Below are positions 26,779-34,291 of a stretch of DNA of 46,825 bases, piece after piece. The stretch is taken from positions 1 through 46,825 of the forward strand of contig NZ_JAJDOO010000035.1 in NCBI RefSeq assembly GCF_020595055.1, written 5' to 3'. Numbering within the stretch: position 1 is the stretch's first letter; every line of letters starts with the position of its first letter. The notes beneath the pieces are model-generated. The model was not told the origin of the DNA. It made no database searches and worked only from the letters and a program-made list of their open reading frames with translations. Both the position numbers and the translations under genes were made by a program. Source of the DNA: Desulfosporosinus shakirovi. Its GTDB lineage: Bacteria; Bacillota; Desulfitobacteriia; Desulfitobacteriales; Desulfitobacteriaceae.

Positions 26779-27105
26779 TCAGGACTCCTTTCCTTCATTT
26801 CCCAAAACGATCATTTTGATGGGACGCATAGGAGCCCTTGCTGCTGTCGACTCTACCTCCAGCGGAGATATCCCCAGTTCTCTGGCGATCATTCCCTTAA
26901 CAAGTCTTGTGCAGGTCTGTCCCTGACAAAGTCCCATACCGGCTCTTAAGAATCTTCGGATTTCCGTCAGGGTAAACATCCCGTCGTGAATTGCTTGTCG
27001 TATTTCTCCTTTGCTGATTTCCTCACAGCGGCAGATAATCATGTCATCATCCGGTTGAGGAACAAACTCTCCCATAGAGGTTAAACGATCTTTTATTTTA
27101 CCCAT
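26779..27105 (-). CDS. BFD-like [2Fe-2S]-binding protein
   Basis: A 108-aa subunit with a bacterioferritin-associated-ferredoxin type domain. ICRCEEISKGEIRQAIHDG carries the first two Cys (about residues 25-27) and GLCQGQTCTRLV the second pair (about 59-64), giving C-x-C...C-x4-C. This domain is normally the C-terminus of the alpha subunit in sarcosine or opine oxidases; here it is a separate protein. It overlaps the end of the alpha gene by 13 nt and ends 5 nt before the beta gene, so the three are co-translated. Confidence 0.9.
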   Translation of the reverse strand: MGKIKDRLTSMGEFVPQPDDDMIICRCEEISKGEIRQAIHDGMFTLTEIRRFLRAGMGLCQGQTCTRLVKGMIARELGISPLEVESTAARAPMRPIKMIVLGNEGKES

Positions 27106-28685
27106 GGCTCTGCCTCCAAACTCCGGAAAAATCTGACCTTCATGGCCGCATCAGCCGGAACCTGGATGGTCAGTAGATTCGTCTGGTCAAATGCCTGGGC
27201 AGTCCTTACCGTGGTGACCTCTGCCAGACACACTTCCTCACCCTTTCGATCCAAGGCTTTTCCTTTATCCCCAGCCACAGGAAGGGGAATAAATTCATAA
27301 GGGATGGTTATGGAGGCAAGGCCCGGTTCGTATTCTTCGTTGACAAGAAAAATGGCCTGACCGGGACAGGATGCGACGCACAGTCCGCAGCCGCTGCATT
27401 CTCTTTCCGGATCAATGGCGGGAAGAGCGGTCATTTTTTCCCCAATTTTTATGCACTTTTTCAGACATACATCCTGACAGGGGTTACAAGGGATATTCTG
27501 GGTGCATTCAATCACCGGATGGATTCCTGAGGCTTTCCTGACACCTGGGAAACGCAGGATTTCCGACTGATCCACATAACCTTTTTTCAGAAGAGTGTGG
27601 GAAACTTCAATTCCTTCATCGGTTTTGGCAATGGTCCGGCCTTTGTTTTCCGGGGCAAACATTCCTTCTCGCAAACATTGCAGAGCCTTTTCCAGTTCCC
27701 GGGACAACCCCTCCAGCTCCTCCCCGGTGATGAAGCCCAGGTATTCTGCGGCGGCGAGACCTGCAATTCGTCCTTCGATCATAGCGGAACTCGCTTCTTC
27801 AATTCCGGAAACATCACCGGCGGCGAAGATTCCGGGTATACTGGTTTCGCCGCTTTCAGCGCAGACCGGAAGGAATCCGCCGGGGGTATCTTGCATCTGA
27901 CAGCCTGCCATGCTGAGCAACTGAGACATAGGGGACAAACCAACGGCCAGGCAAATGGTATCTACAGCCAAATGTTTCTCGGTGCCGGGAATGATCTGCC
28001 AGGAACTGTCCACCTCACCCAGGGTAACACCGGTTACGAACTCTTCTCCTTCAGCTTTGATAATGGTATGAGAAAGATAAAAGGGCACCCCGCACCTGGC
28101 CACTTTAGAAGCATGAACACCGTACCCCCCCACCCGGGGTGCCGCATCCACCAGAGCGACTACTTCACAGCCGGCCTGCATAAGCTGAAAGCTTACCACA
28201 AGACCGACGTTTCCTGAACCAAGCATCAGAACGCGATTGCCCGGTTTAATGCTGTGCAGGTTCATCATGGTCTGTGCCGCTCCGGCCCCAATAACTCCGG
28301 GTAAGGTCCAGCCTGCAAAGGGTACCATATTTTCCGAAGCACCCGTTGCCACAATGATGGCATCCCCTTTATAATGGAGGATTTCGTCGCCAATTTGCAC
28401 CGTGATTTCTTTATCCAGATACAAGCCCGCAACAATGGCCTTTAAGACGACTTCAACCCCATAATGATTGGCTTCTTGCAATAACTCTTCGCCGATTTTA
28501 AAGCCCCGGATCTTAGCTTTATGCTCCTTAGAGCCGAAGAATTTATGAATCTGTTTAAAAAGCTGACCGCCGGGTTTGGCGTTTTCATCAAAAACTATAA
28601 CCTTAATACCCCGTTTGGCAGCTTCGATGGCCGCTGATAATCCGGCCGGCCCGGCACCGATGATGATTAAATCATATCGTTTCAT
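27093..28685 (-). CDS. FAD/NAD(P)-dependent alpha-type subunit with 4Fe-4S clusters
   Basis: A 530-aa subunit. The FAD site is DLIIIGAGPAGLSAAIEAAK (residues 4-23); a second Rossmann fold has MLGSGNVGLVVSF (about 150) and FAAGDVSGIEEASSAMIEG (about 285). A ferredoxin-like part around residues 395-450 holds two groups of Cys: CNPCQDVCLKKC and CSGCGLCVASC. It is built like the large subunit of hydroxyproline dehydrogenase or HcnB but with added iron-sulfur clusters. It would accept electrons from the beta subunit and pass them on. Start preceded by GAGGG. Confidence 0.9.
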   Translation of the reverse strand: MKRYDLIIIGAGPAGLSAAIEAAKRGIKVIVFDENAKPGGQLFKQIHKFFGSKEHKAKIRGFKIGEELLQEANHYGVEVVLKAIVAGLYLDKEITVQIGDEILHYKGDAIIVATGASENMVPFAGWTLPGVIGAGAAQTMMNLHSIKPGNRVLMLGSGNVGLVVSFQLMQAGCEVVALVDAAPRVGGYGVHASKVARCGVPFYLSHTIIKAEGEEFVTGVTLGEVDSSWQIIPGTEKHLAVDTICLAVGLSPMSQLLSMAGCQMQDTPGGFLPVCAESGETSIPGIFAAGDVSGIEEASSAMIEGRIAGLAAAEYLGFITGEELEGLSRELEKALQCLREGMFAPENKGRTIAKTDEGIEVSHTLLKKGYVDQSEILRFPGVRKASGIHPVIECTQNIPCNPCQDVCLKKCIKIGEKMTALPAIDPERECSGCGLCVASCPGQAIFLVNEEYEPGLASITIPYEFIPLPVAGDKGKALDRKGEEVCLAEVTTVRTAQAFDQTNLLTIQVPADAAMKVRFFRSLEAEPWVK

Positions 28686-28717
28686 CCTTATCCCTCTTTC
28701 ATCCTGTCATCCCTCTC

Positions 28718-29029
28718 TTACCGGTCCTTGGCCGACACACCGTATTGGGTCTGAACCTTCATTCCTGCTTCTAAAGGCGTGATGCAGGTTCTGACATTGG
28801 GCTGCCCGTTGACCACCATGACACAGTCGGTACATCTCCCGATGGCACAAAAAACACCCCTGGGCTGATGATGTTTTTTCGTATACCGGTGAATCAATAT
28901 TCCTGCGGCTTCCAGGGCCATGGCAATGGGCTCCCCCTCCAGACCGGTGATTATTTTCCCGTCGCAGGTAAATTCAATGGTTCTTTTTTCAGGTGGTTTT
29001 CCCAGGATGGGATGTTCCTTTATTCTCAT
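28718..29029 (-). CDS. [2Fe-2S] ferredoxin-like gamma subunit (HcnA-type)
   Basis: A 103-aa protein with an HcnA or sarcosine-alpha-N-terminal type [2Fe-2S] fold. FTCDGKIITGLEGEPIAMAL (about residues 20-39) is the family signature, and GVFCAIGRCTDC followed by C in VRTC gives the cluster ligands. Together with the 530-aa, 108-aa and 375-aa subunits it completes a four-part oxidase. AGGAG is in place. The four genes are in tight order, 28-33 nt or less apart. Confidence 0.9.
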   Translation of the reverse strand: MRIKEHPILGKPPEKRTIEFTCDGKIITGLEGEPIAMALEAAGILIHRYTKKHHQPRGVFCAIGRCTDCVMVVNGQPNVRTCITPLEAGMKVQTQYGVSAKDR

Positions 29030-29056
29030 ACTATTTACTCCTATTGCTTAGTTTCT

Positions 29057-30193
29057 TTAGGCTAAATAAGGGGTTTTCCAGAGGTTCAATTTTGTTCCGA
29101 TTCCTTTGGTCAAAGCATTGCGGTAGACAATCGTGCCCCAGGCAATATCCTCGATTGGCATGCCACCCACGGAAAAGACAACGATTTCATTTTCTTTTCT
29201 GTGAACCGGAACCGTACCCATCAATATATCACCCAAATCATCAATCTGGTCTTTCTTCATCCTGCCTTCGGCAATCAAATCCATGCAATGTACGGCAGGA
29301 ATGGGTATCGAATGGTAAGCCGGGAATTCCATTTCTTCTGCCCATGCTTCATATAATTGAATATTATCCGCTACATTTCTGGCGCGGTTTAAGATAAAAT
29401 CATCATCAAATCTGGCGGATGCCGGACAACAAAGCACCGCTCCCGGTTTAATCCAGTCCTCATGAACATAAGGGTAGACGCTGGGGTCCCCGGTGGGACT
29501 GGAGGTAGCGATACTGACAATATCCGCATCCCTTACGGCTTCTTCTTCGCTTTGGACAATTTGCAGCTCTTTGACTGTGGGATATTTTTCTTTCACATAT
29601 TGAATGAAGCTGTCCACGGATTTCTGACTTCTTCCTTTGACTTTCACGGTCTCAATGCCCGGCCTGGTGGCCATGGTGGCATCGAAGGCCGTTTTGCTCA
29701 TAACGCCGGGCCCGATGATCCCCACTACTTTGGCGTCTGGCCGGGCGAAATATTTGATTCCCACCCCGGGAACAGCGCCGGTTCGGAAAGCACTTAAAAT
29801 ATTGGCTGACATGTACGCTAGAGGAGCGCCGGTGTCTTTATCATTTAAGGTAAGCATCAAGATAGAGCGAGGCAGGCCTTTTTTTCTGTTTTCTACATTT
29901 GAACCGTACCACTTCATCCCGGCCATATCGAACTTTCCGCCCAGGTAAGCGGGCATGGCCATAAATCTTCGGTCCGGCCCATTCGTGGGCATGTTGGGGA
30001 AGGGCGAGCTGTCCGGAAAGGTCATCATGACGCCGTGGGAATTGGCATTGGCACCACCCATGCGGTAGTCGCCGATTTTTAATAACTTAAACATTTCTTC
30101 CATGGCTTCTACACAGCCTGCCATCTCGGTAACGCCTGCCTTAATCATGTCTTCTTCATTCAGATAGATAAAATCAAGATTTGGATTTTCCAT
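29057..30193 (-). CDS. Ornithine cyclodeaminase/mu-crystallin family protein
   Basis: A 378-aa NAD(P)-dependent family member. The Rossmann motif is VVGIIGPGVMSKTAFDA (about residues 160-176), the substrate part AFRTGAVPGVG lies before it and SVGGMPIEDIAWGTIVYRN is at the C-terminus. The family includes ornithine cyclodeaminase, alanine dehydrogenase and ketimine reductase. Some annotation sets name this long subgroup tyramine oxidase subunit B; I recall that and cannot check it. In this operon it may reduce or cyclise the imine made by the oxidase. Intact; AGGAGG before the ATG. Confidence 0.85.
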   Translation of the reverse strand: MENPNLDFIYLNEEDMIKAGVTEMAGCVEAMEEMFKLLKIGDYRMGGANANSHGVMMTFPDSSPFPNMPTNGPDRRFMAMPAYLGGKFDMAGMKWYGSNVENRKKGLPRSILMLTLNDKDTGAPLAYMSANILSAFRTGAVPGVGIKYFARPDAKVVGIIGPGVMSKTAFDATMATRPGIETVKVKGRSQKSVDSFIQYVKEKYPTVKELQIVQSEEEAVRDADIVSIATSSPTGDPSVYPYVHEDWIKPGAVLCCPASARFDDDFILNRARNVADNIQLYEAWAEEMEFPAYHSIPIPAVHCMDLIAEGRMKKDQIDDLGDILMGTVPVHRKENEIVVFSVGGMPIEDIAWGTIVYRNALTKGIGTKLNLWKTPYLA

Positions 30194-30221
30194 TTTTTGA
30201 ATCCTCCTATTTTTTATTTAG

Positions 30222-30325
30222 TAAGACTCCCTCTTCTTCAAGTGGGAGTGGCTCCCGTACTCTGCTTCGGTGATTAAAACCTCCAGTGGAGGGTTTAATC
30301 ACCGAAGTCGCCCTTCTCCATAGGA
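30222..30325. repeat. Hairpin cluster between OCD and ridA genes
   Basis: GGGAG/CTCCC (near 30243) is followed by a long stem: cttcggtgattaaa (from 30263) pairs with tttaatcaccgaag, with CCTCC/GGAGG on top. It lies next to the copy of the structured repeat at 30326. The intergenic space is 230 bp in the middle of a same-strand gene group, so it may act as a processing or attenuation site. Confidence 0.6.
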
Positions 30326-30402
30326 ATACTTAACGGCGAAGAAGGCAGAGTCCACCAAAGACTCAATGTTCAGCTTTAGCTGAAGGAGTTCACTTAAGGA
30401 AC
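30326..30402 (+). repeat. Structured intergenic repeat, copy 1
   Basis: About 77 bp shared with 43034-43109 (there in the other orientation). Common words: TACTTA..GGCGAAG, AGAGTCC and TTCAGCTTTAGCTG, and GAGTTCACT. It folds into TTCAGC/GCTGAA and GAGTTC/GAACTC hairpins. No coding capacity. This type of short hairpin ending suggests the mobile ends of an IS200/IS605-like or MITE element, which I cannot confirm. Confidence 0.7.
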
Positions 30403-30424
30403 TCTTGTTTCCAAACCAGCTTGT

Positions 30425-30820
30425 TTAATTCCTTTCACACCCGATGACAGCTTCCAATTCAATTTCCACCAGTTGTGTCGGCCGGTTTAATTTTGGAGTT
30501 TCCACCATGGTAAACAAAGGGCCTATTTCTTTAAAAAATTCTGAGTAGGCGTCACCGGTTTCTTGCGCAAATTTCATATCTGTCACATAAGCTTTTATCT
30601 TAATGACATCTTCCGGCTTTGCCTCTGCCCTTTCCAGCAGATCCATAAACTTGCTGAAAATATATTTGGCCTGTTCATAAGCGGTTTCCCCATATACAGA
30701 ACCATCCGGCTGCACTGCCGTAGTTCCGCCGATGTACACATGCTCTCCGACTTTGACCATTCTGGAGTATCCAACCTTCCCTTCCAAGGGTGCTCCGGAT
30801 GAATAGTTGATTCTCTTCAT
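30425..30820 (-). CDS. ridA: RidA family reactive imine/enamine deaminase
   Basis: A 131-aa protein of the RidA (YjgF/YER057c) family. YSRMVKVGEHVYIGGTTAVQ (about residues 19-38), then EQAKYIFSKFMDLLERAEAK, VIKIKAYVTDM and RPTQLVEIELEAVI, which includes the Arg used in substrate binding. RidA hydrolyses the reactive 2-imines or enamines that amine-oxidising enzymes release. That fits the oxidase operon, of which it is the first gene. AAGGAGG precedes the ATG. A terminator-like hairpin sits in its leader. Confidence 0.92.
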   Translation of the reverse strand: MKRINYSSGAPLEGKVGYSRMVKVGEHVYIGGTTAVQPDGSVYGETAYEQAKYIFSKFMDLLERAEAKPEDVIKIKAYVTDMKFAQETGDAYSEFFKEIGPLFTMVETPKLNRPTQLVEIELEAVIGCERN

Positions 30821-30837
30821 AGCTCTACCTCCTTGAC

Positions 30838-30873
30838 TAAAAAAATAAAGCCTTACGATAGCTTTTATCGCAA
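30838..30873 (-). terminator. Leader terminator upstream of ridA
   Basis: cttacgata (30851-30859) pairs with tatcgcaag (30865-30873) with one wobble, followed on the minus strand by GGCTTTATTTTTTT. It stands only 18 nt before the ridA start on the same strand, where it could stop transcripts before they reach the operon. This points to attenuation. Confidence 0.7.
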
Positions 30874-30921
30874 GACTTCTTTGTCCTTCATGTTTTCATT
30901 CTATAGATTTTTCCTCCTTGC

Positions 30922-30980
30922 GCATTGTAAAAATCGGAACTTCCAATAAAAGTCCTGTTCAGTTCCGATTTTTACAATGC
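30922..30980. promoter_or_regulatory. 19-bp perfect inverted repeat in the divergent promoter
   Basis: Arms 30922-30940 and 30962-30980 are perfect 19-bp complements (gcattgtaaaaatcggaac and its mirror) around a 21-nt spacer. It lies between ridA and the permease, which point away from each other. It is probably the binding site of the pathway regulator (the AraC at 32634) or the point where both promoters meet. Confidence 0.8.
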
Positions 30981-31044
30981 AAGGTTCCTCTGGTTTGCTA
31001 TAACATTAAGTATGAACTATCAAAAGAAATCCGAAGATATGGGC

Positions 31045-31079
31045 AAGGGCGCTCTGCTGTGAAGTGGAGGGCCCTTTTT
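31045..31079 (+). terminator. Leader terminator upstream of the permease
   Basis: AAGGGC (31045-31050) pairs with GCCCTT (31071-31076), with an inner CTC/GAG, and TTTTT follows. It lies 40 nt before the permease start on the same strand, mirroring the one before ridA. Confidence 0.6.
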
Positions 31080-31118
31080 ATATATCACTATAAAAAATGT
31101 AAGAAAGAGGTTGGGTCA

Positions 31119-32462
31119 ATGAAATTGGAAAACAGTATGCAACCGACGTTAAAGCGGACGCTGCAAACAAGAGACTTAGTTATCTATGGATTGGTATTTA
31201 TGATACCAATGGCACCAGCCGCTATGTATGGAACTTTTCTGGGACCCGCCGGTGGAATGGTCGCCCTTTGCTATTTGATCGGGATGATAGCCATGTTCTT
31301 CACGGGTATGAGTTATCGCACTATGTCGCAAAAATATCCAATGGCAGGTTCGGTGTATGTATATGTGCAGAAGGGCGTTTCTGCTCCCCTTGGATTTCTG
31401 ACCGGCTGGGCCATCCTGCTGGACTATTTTTTGCTTCCCGCTATAGTTGTGATTATCGGGAGTTCCTTTGCCAACGCTCTGATTCCCTCTATCCCTGTAT
31501 GGATGTGGGCCATTGGTTTCATACTGCTCAGTACGACCATCAATATCATCGGTATCGATCTGATGTCAAAGTGCAGTTGGATTTTATTTGCTCTGCAAAT
31601 CATTGTCATCCTGGCCTTTCTCGCCTGTGTCATCCGCCTTTGGCTGAATGGCACGGTAGAGTTTAACACCATTTCCTTCTACAATCCTGCCCAGTTTAAT
31701 ATGTCGGGTGTCCTTCAGGCAACGGGTATTGTCATTTTGAGTTATCTCGGTTTCGATGCCATCAGCACCCTTGCGGAAGAATCCATAAAACCCGAAAAAT
31801 CCATTGGTAAAGCAATTATTTGGTCGATTATCATCATTGGAATCATTTTTATGGTCATCACCTTTTTTGCCGGAATTGCTTATCCCAACTATGAAGCGCT
31901 GAATGTGGATACTGCCTTTATCGACATTGTCAGTTTCGTGGGCGGCACCTGGCTTACCGTCTTGACCAACATTACTCTCATTTTATCCTTCGGCATCGCA
32001 ACCTGTCAGGCCTCTCAGGCTGCCGTGGCCAGAGTGCTCTTCGCCATGGGCCGTGACGGCGTGCTGCCCAAGAAGCTTGGCCAGGTCAGTGAGAAGTACC
32101 AGACTCCGGCTGTTGCCACAATCTTTGTGGGGCTGGTTTCTGCCCCCATTGCCCTCTTCTGCTCTCTGGGGTTCATTTCCACACTGATAAGCTTCGGTGC
32201 GCTGGTTGGCTTCATTCTGCTTAACGCGGCTGTGATCTGGAAATTCTTTATTCAAGATAAAGAAAGCAAAAAAGATGGGAAAGCTGTTTTAAAACATCTG
32301 ATTTGTCCTTTGATCGGCTTGGCTGTAACGGTGTGGATCTTCATTAATTTGGGAGCGGCCGCCCATACCATTGGGCTCATCTGGTTGGGGGCAGGGTTAA
32401 TGTATCTGCTGGCTGTCACGAAAGGATTCCGAAATCCGGTTCCTCAGATGGAAATGAGTTGA
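31119..32462 (+). CDS. APC family amino-acid permease
   Basis: A 447-aa permease with about 12 helices. APC marks: LVIYGLVFMIPMAPAAMYGT (helix 1), GMSYRTMSQKYPMAGSVYVY (helix 3), SYLGFDAISTLAEES and the RVLFAMGRDGVLPK loop. I use ATG 31119 (MKLENS), preceded by AAAGAGG; the open frame runs further upstream through the inverted repeat, without a start site. It is divergent from the ridA-oxidase group and should take up the amino or imino acid, or amine, that the oxidase uses. A strong terminator follows. Confidence 0.93.
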   Translation: MKLENSMQPTLKRTLQTRDLVIYGLVFMIPMAPAAMYGTFLGPAGGMVALCYLIGMIAMFFTGMSYRTMSQKYPMAGSVYVYVQKGVSAPLGFLTGWAILLDYFLLPAIVVIIGSSFANALIPSIPVWMWAIGFILLSTTINIIGIDLMSKCSWILFALQIIVILAFLACVIRLWLNGTVEFNTISFYNPAQFNMSGVLQATGIVILSYLGFDAISTLAEESIKPEKSIGKAIIWSIIIIGIIFMVITFFAGIAYPNYEALNVDTAFIDIVSFVGGTWLTVLTNITLILSFGIATCQASQAAVARVLFAMGRDGVLPKKLGQVSEKYQTPAVATIFVGLVSAPIALFCSLGFISTLISFGALVGFILLNAAVIWKFFIQDKESKKDGKAVLKHLICPLIGLAVTVWIFINLGAAAHTIGLIWLGAGLMYLLAVTKGFRNPVPQMEMS

Positions 32463-32541
32463 GAAGGATTTTTAGGAATTATTTACCTGGGCAGAACACT
32501 CCAGTATTTCTTGACCTTATCCGACACACAGGATAAAATAT

Positions 32542-32581
32542 AAAAAGACACAAAGGTGTGAAAGCCCCTTTGTGTCTTTTT
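32542..32581 (+). terminator. Terminator of the permease gene
   Basis: Arms of 15 bp (aaaaagacacaaagg and its complement) around a 10-nt loop, followed by T's. Perfect pairing; it could work in both directions. Confidence 0.9.
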
Positions 32582-32633
32582 TTTGTGGCAAAACAACCGC
32601 TCATGCCTTGATTCTTATAGAGGAGTTGACCTT

Positions 32634-33482
32634 ATGAGGAATTATAACTCAGGATTAAATATTAATGAATTGAATCCTAAACAGCCGGAATTTGTTCTTG
32701 CCACATCAGCTTATTCTAAAAAATGCTTAATGAACTATAAAATCTCCCACTTTTATACCTTTACTGCGGAAGCGGATAAAATGGGAGTCATCCCGGATGC
32801 CTGCATTGATATTTTGTTCTGGAAAAAGGCTGATAAAATGAAAGCTAAAATCGCCGGGACCTTTCTTCAAAAAGGAGAGGCCCCCACTGATTTGGAATGC
32901 GAATATTTTGGGGTTCGTTTTTTACCCGGTATCAACCCCGTTAATGATATTGTGAAACTTAGTGAACTCGTCAACCATGAAGAAGATTTTGGGGATATCA
33001 TTACTCATGATGATGACAAAGAAGGATTGATGGAAAGGATGTATTTTGCCGGTTCATTTGAAGAGAAAATACAGGCCTTCATGAATTTCTATGTGAAACA
33101 AAATGATAACCTGATTGAGGATGAGGACAGCTTAAAGCGTGTCCTTCGCAATCTTATCCTAACCTCAGGCGGCAACCTGAAATTAGCGGATTTGAGTGCT
33201 TTCACCGGATATTCGGAGAGATACCTGAATCAGAAAATCCATGAAGGATTTGGGATGAACCCCAAAAACCTTATTCGCTTAATCCGCTTTCAGAAATCAG
33301 TCAGCAATCTGATTAATTCCATCCACAGCATTAACTGCACGGATACTGCCTTGGACGCCGGATATTATGATCAGTCCCATTTTATCAAAGAATTTATGAA
33401 CCTTTCGGGTTTAACGCCTACAAGTTATATCAAAAATTTGCTGGATAATGGTTATGACAAGAAATTGCACGTTATTGCCTGA
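32634..33482 (+). CDS. AraC family regulator of the oxidase island
   Basis: A 282-aa regulator with a C-terminal double helix-turn-helix (about residues 180-275: GGNLKLADLSAFTGYSERYL and YYDQSHFIKEFMNLSGLTP). The N-terminal 160 residues are the sensor; the DACIDILFWK block is typical of the DUF6597/AraC group. The start at 32634 has AGAGGAG eight bases upstream. It follows the permease on the same strand after a terminator and is the only regulator in the island, so it most likely activates the oxidase operon and the permease. Confidence 0.88.
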   Translation: MRNYNSGLNINELNPKQPEFVLATSAYSKKCLMNYKISHFYTFTAEADKMGVIPDACIDILFWKKADKMKAKIAGTFLQKGEAPTDLECEYFGVRFLPGINPVNDIVKLSELVNHEEDFGDIITHDDDKEGLMERMYFAGSFEEKIQAFMNFYVKQNDNLIEDEDSLKRVLRNLILTSGGNLKLADLSAFTGYSERYLNQKIHEGFGMNPKNLIRLIRFQKSVSNLINSIHSINCTDTALDAGYYDQSHFIKEFMNLSGLTPTSYIKNLLDNGYDKKLHVIA

Positions 33483-33546
33483 GGTACTCTTTCAGCTCCT
33501 TTCTCGAAAAAAGTGCTAAGTAACTGCCCTAGCATTCAAGTGTATT

Positions 33547-34137
33547 TTATTGACTAAGCATCTCATTAAGATTCCCGGTAAGGTTATTGACAAAGGTATC
33601 GTTATCCTGGATCACCCACATTTTTTTTGCCTTATCTTTATTCAATGTAATCTCAAGTTCATTTGTCAAAACGGAAGCATCCGGCTTTGATATACTTTCC
33701 TCCAAATATTTCATCATGTTTTCTTCCATTTTTTCATCAGAAATTTCCTCGCCTGCGAAAGCGGAATTAAACGCTTCATCCATGACCTTCCCAATTATTT
33801 CTTCAAAAATTTTCTGGAGGTCTATATTTGTTAGCTTGACTTTAACAGTTGCCGTCTCTCCTTCTTCTACTGAAGAGACGATTTCATGTTTCGTTTTTGA
33901 AAAGATTAACTTTGCAAGCTTTTCTTCTTGTGGGTCAGCAAATGTAAAATTACCGGTATCAGAAACACAATATGACTCTGCCGTTTTCAAATCAGCTTCG
34001 CTTAATGATTTGAAGAACCCATTTACGCTTTCTTCTGCCTTTGGAAACTCAGTATTCGTGCAACCTGCCATGGAAAAAACTAATGTGATGATTACCAAGA
34101 TGAGTAAACATCTTGATGGGTGTGAAAATTTTGTCAT
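33547..34137 (-). CDS. Predicted lipoprotein
   Basis: A 196-aa exported protein. The signal peptide (MTKFSHPSRCLLILVIITLV) ends in the lipobox FSMAGC, Cys at about residue 26. The mature part has alternating strands and helices (VNGFFKSLSEADLKTAESYC, ATVKVKLTNIDL and KMWVIQDND), as in DUF5105/DUF4878-like lipoproteins with an NTF2-like fold. AGGGGAG before the start. Function unknown. It lies between the AraC and LuxR regulators, with no operon partner. Confidence 0.82.
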   Translation of the reverse strand: MTKFSHPSRCLLILVIITLVFSMAGCTNTEFPKAEESVNGFFKSLSEADLKTAESYCVSDTGNFTFADPQEEKLAKLIFSKTKHEIVSSVEEGETATVKVKLTNIDLQKIFEEIIGKVMDEAFNSAFAGEEISDEKMEENMMKYLEESISKPDASVLTNELEITLNKDKAKKMWVIQDNDTFVNNLTGNLNEMLSQ

Positions 34138-34216
34138 GATATTCTCCCCTTTAGTTTAATTTCAATCGAGTAATATGAATTTCTACAATTTTCTCGATTA
34201 TTTTCATTGTAATTAA

Positions 34217-34265
34217 AAAAGCCTGACATTTAACCTGTCGAAAGTTAGGTAAAAGTAAGGCTTTT
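34217..34265 (-). terminator. Terminator of the LuxR gene
   Basis: AAAAGCCT and AGGCTTTT pair, with a further partial match inside. On the minus strand TTTTTTAA follows. It lies 25 bp after the LuxR stop. Confidence 0.75.
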
Positions 34266-34291
34266 CTCTTTTTTAAAATAATTTATAAACC

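Noticed and set aside
27597-28217. Plus-strand open frame of 206 codons
   Set aside because: It is antisense to the intact alpha subunit of the oxidase and has no own start signals.
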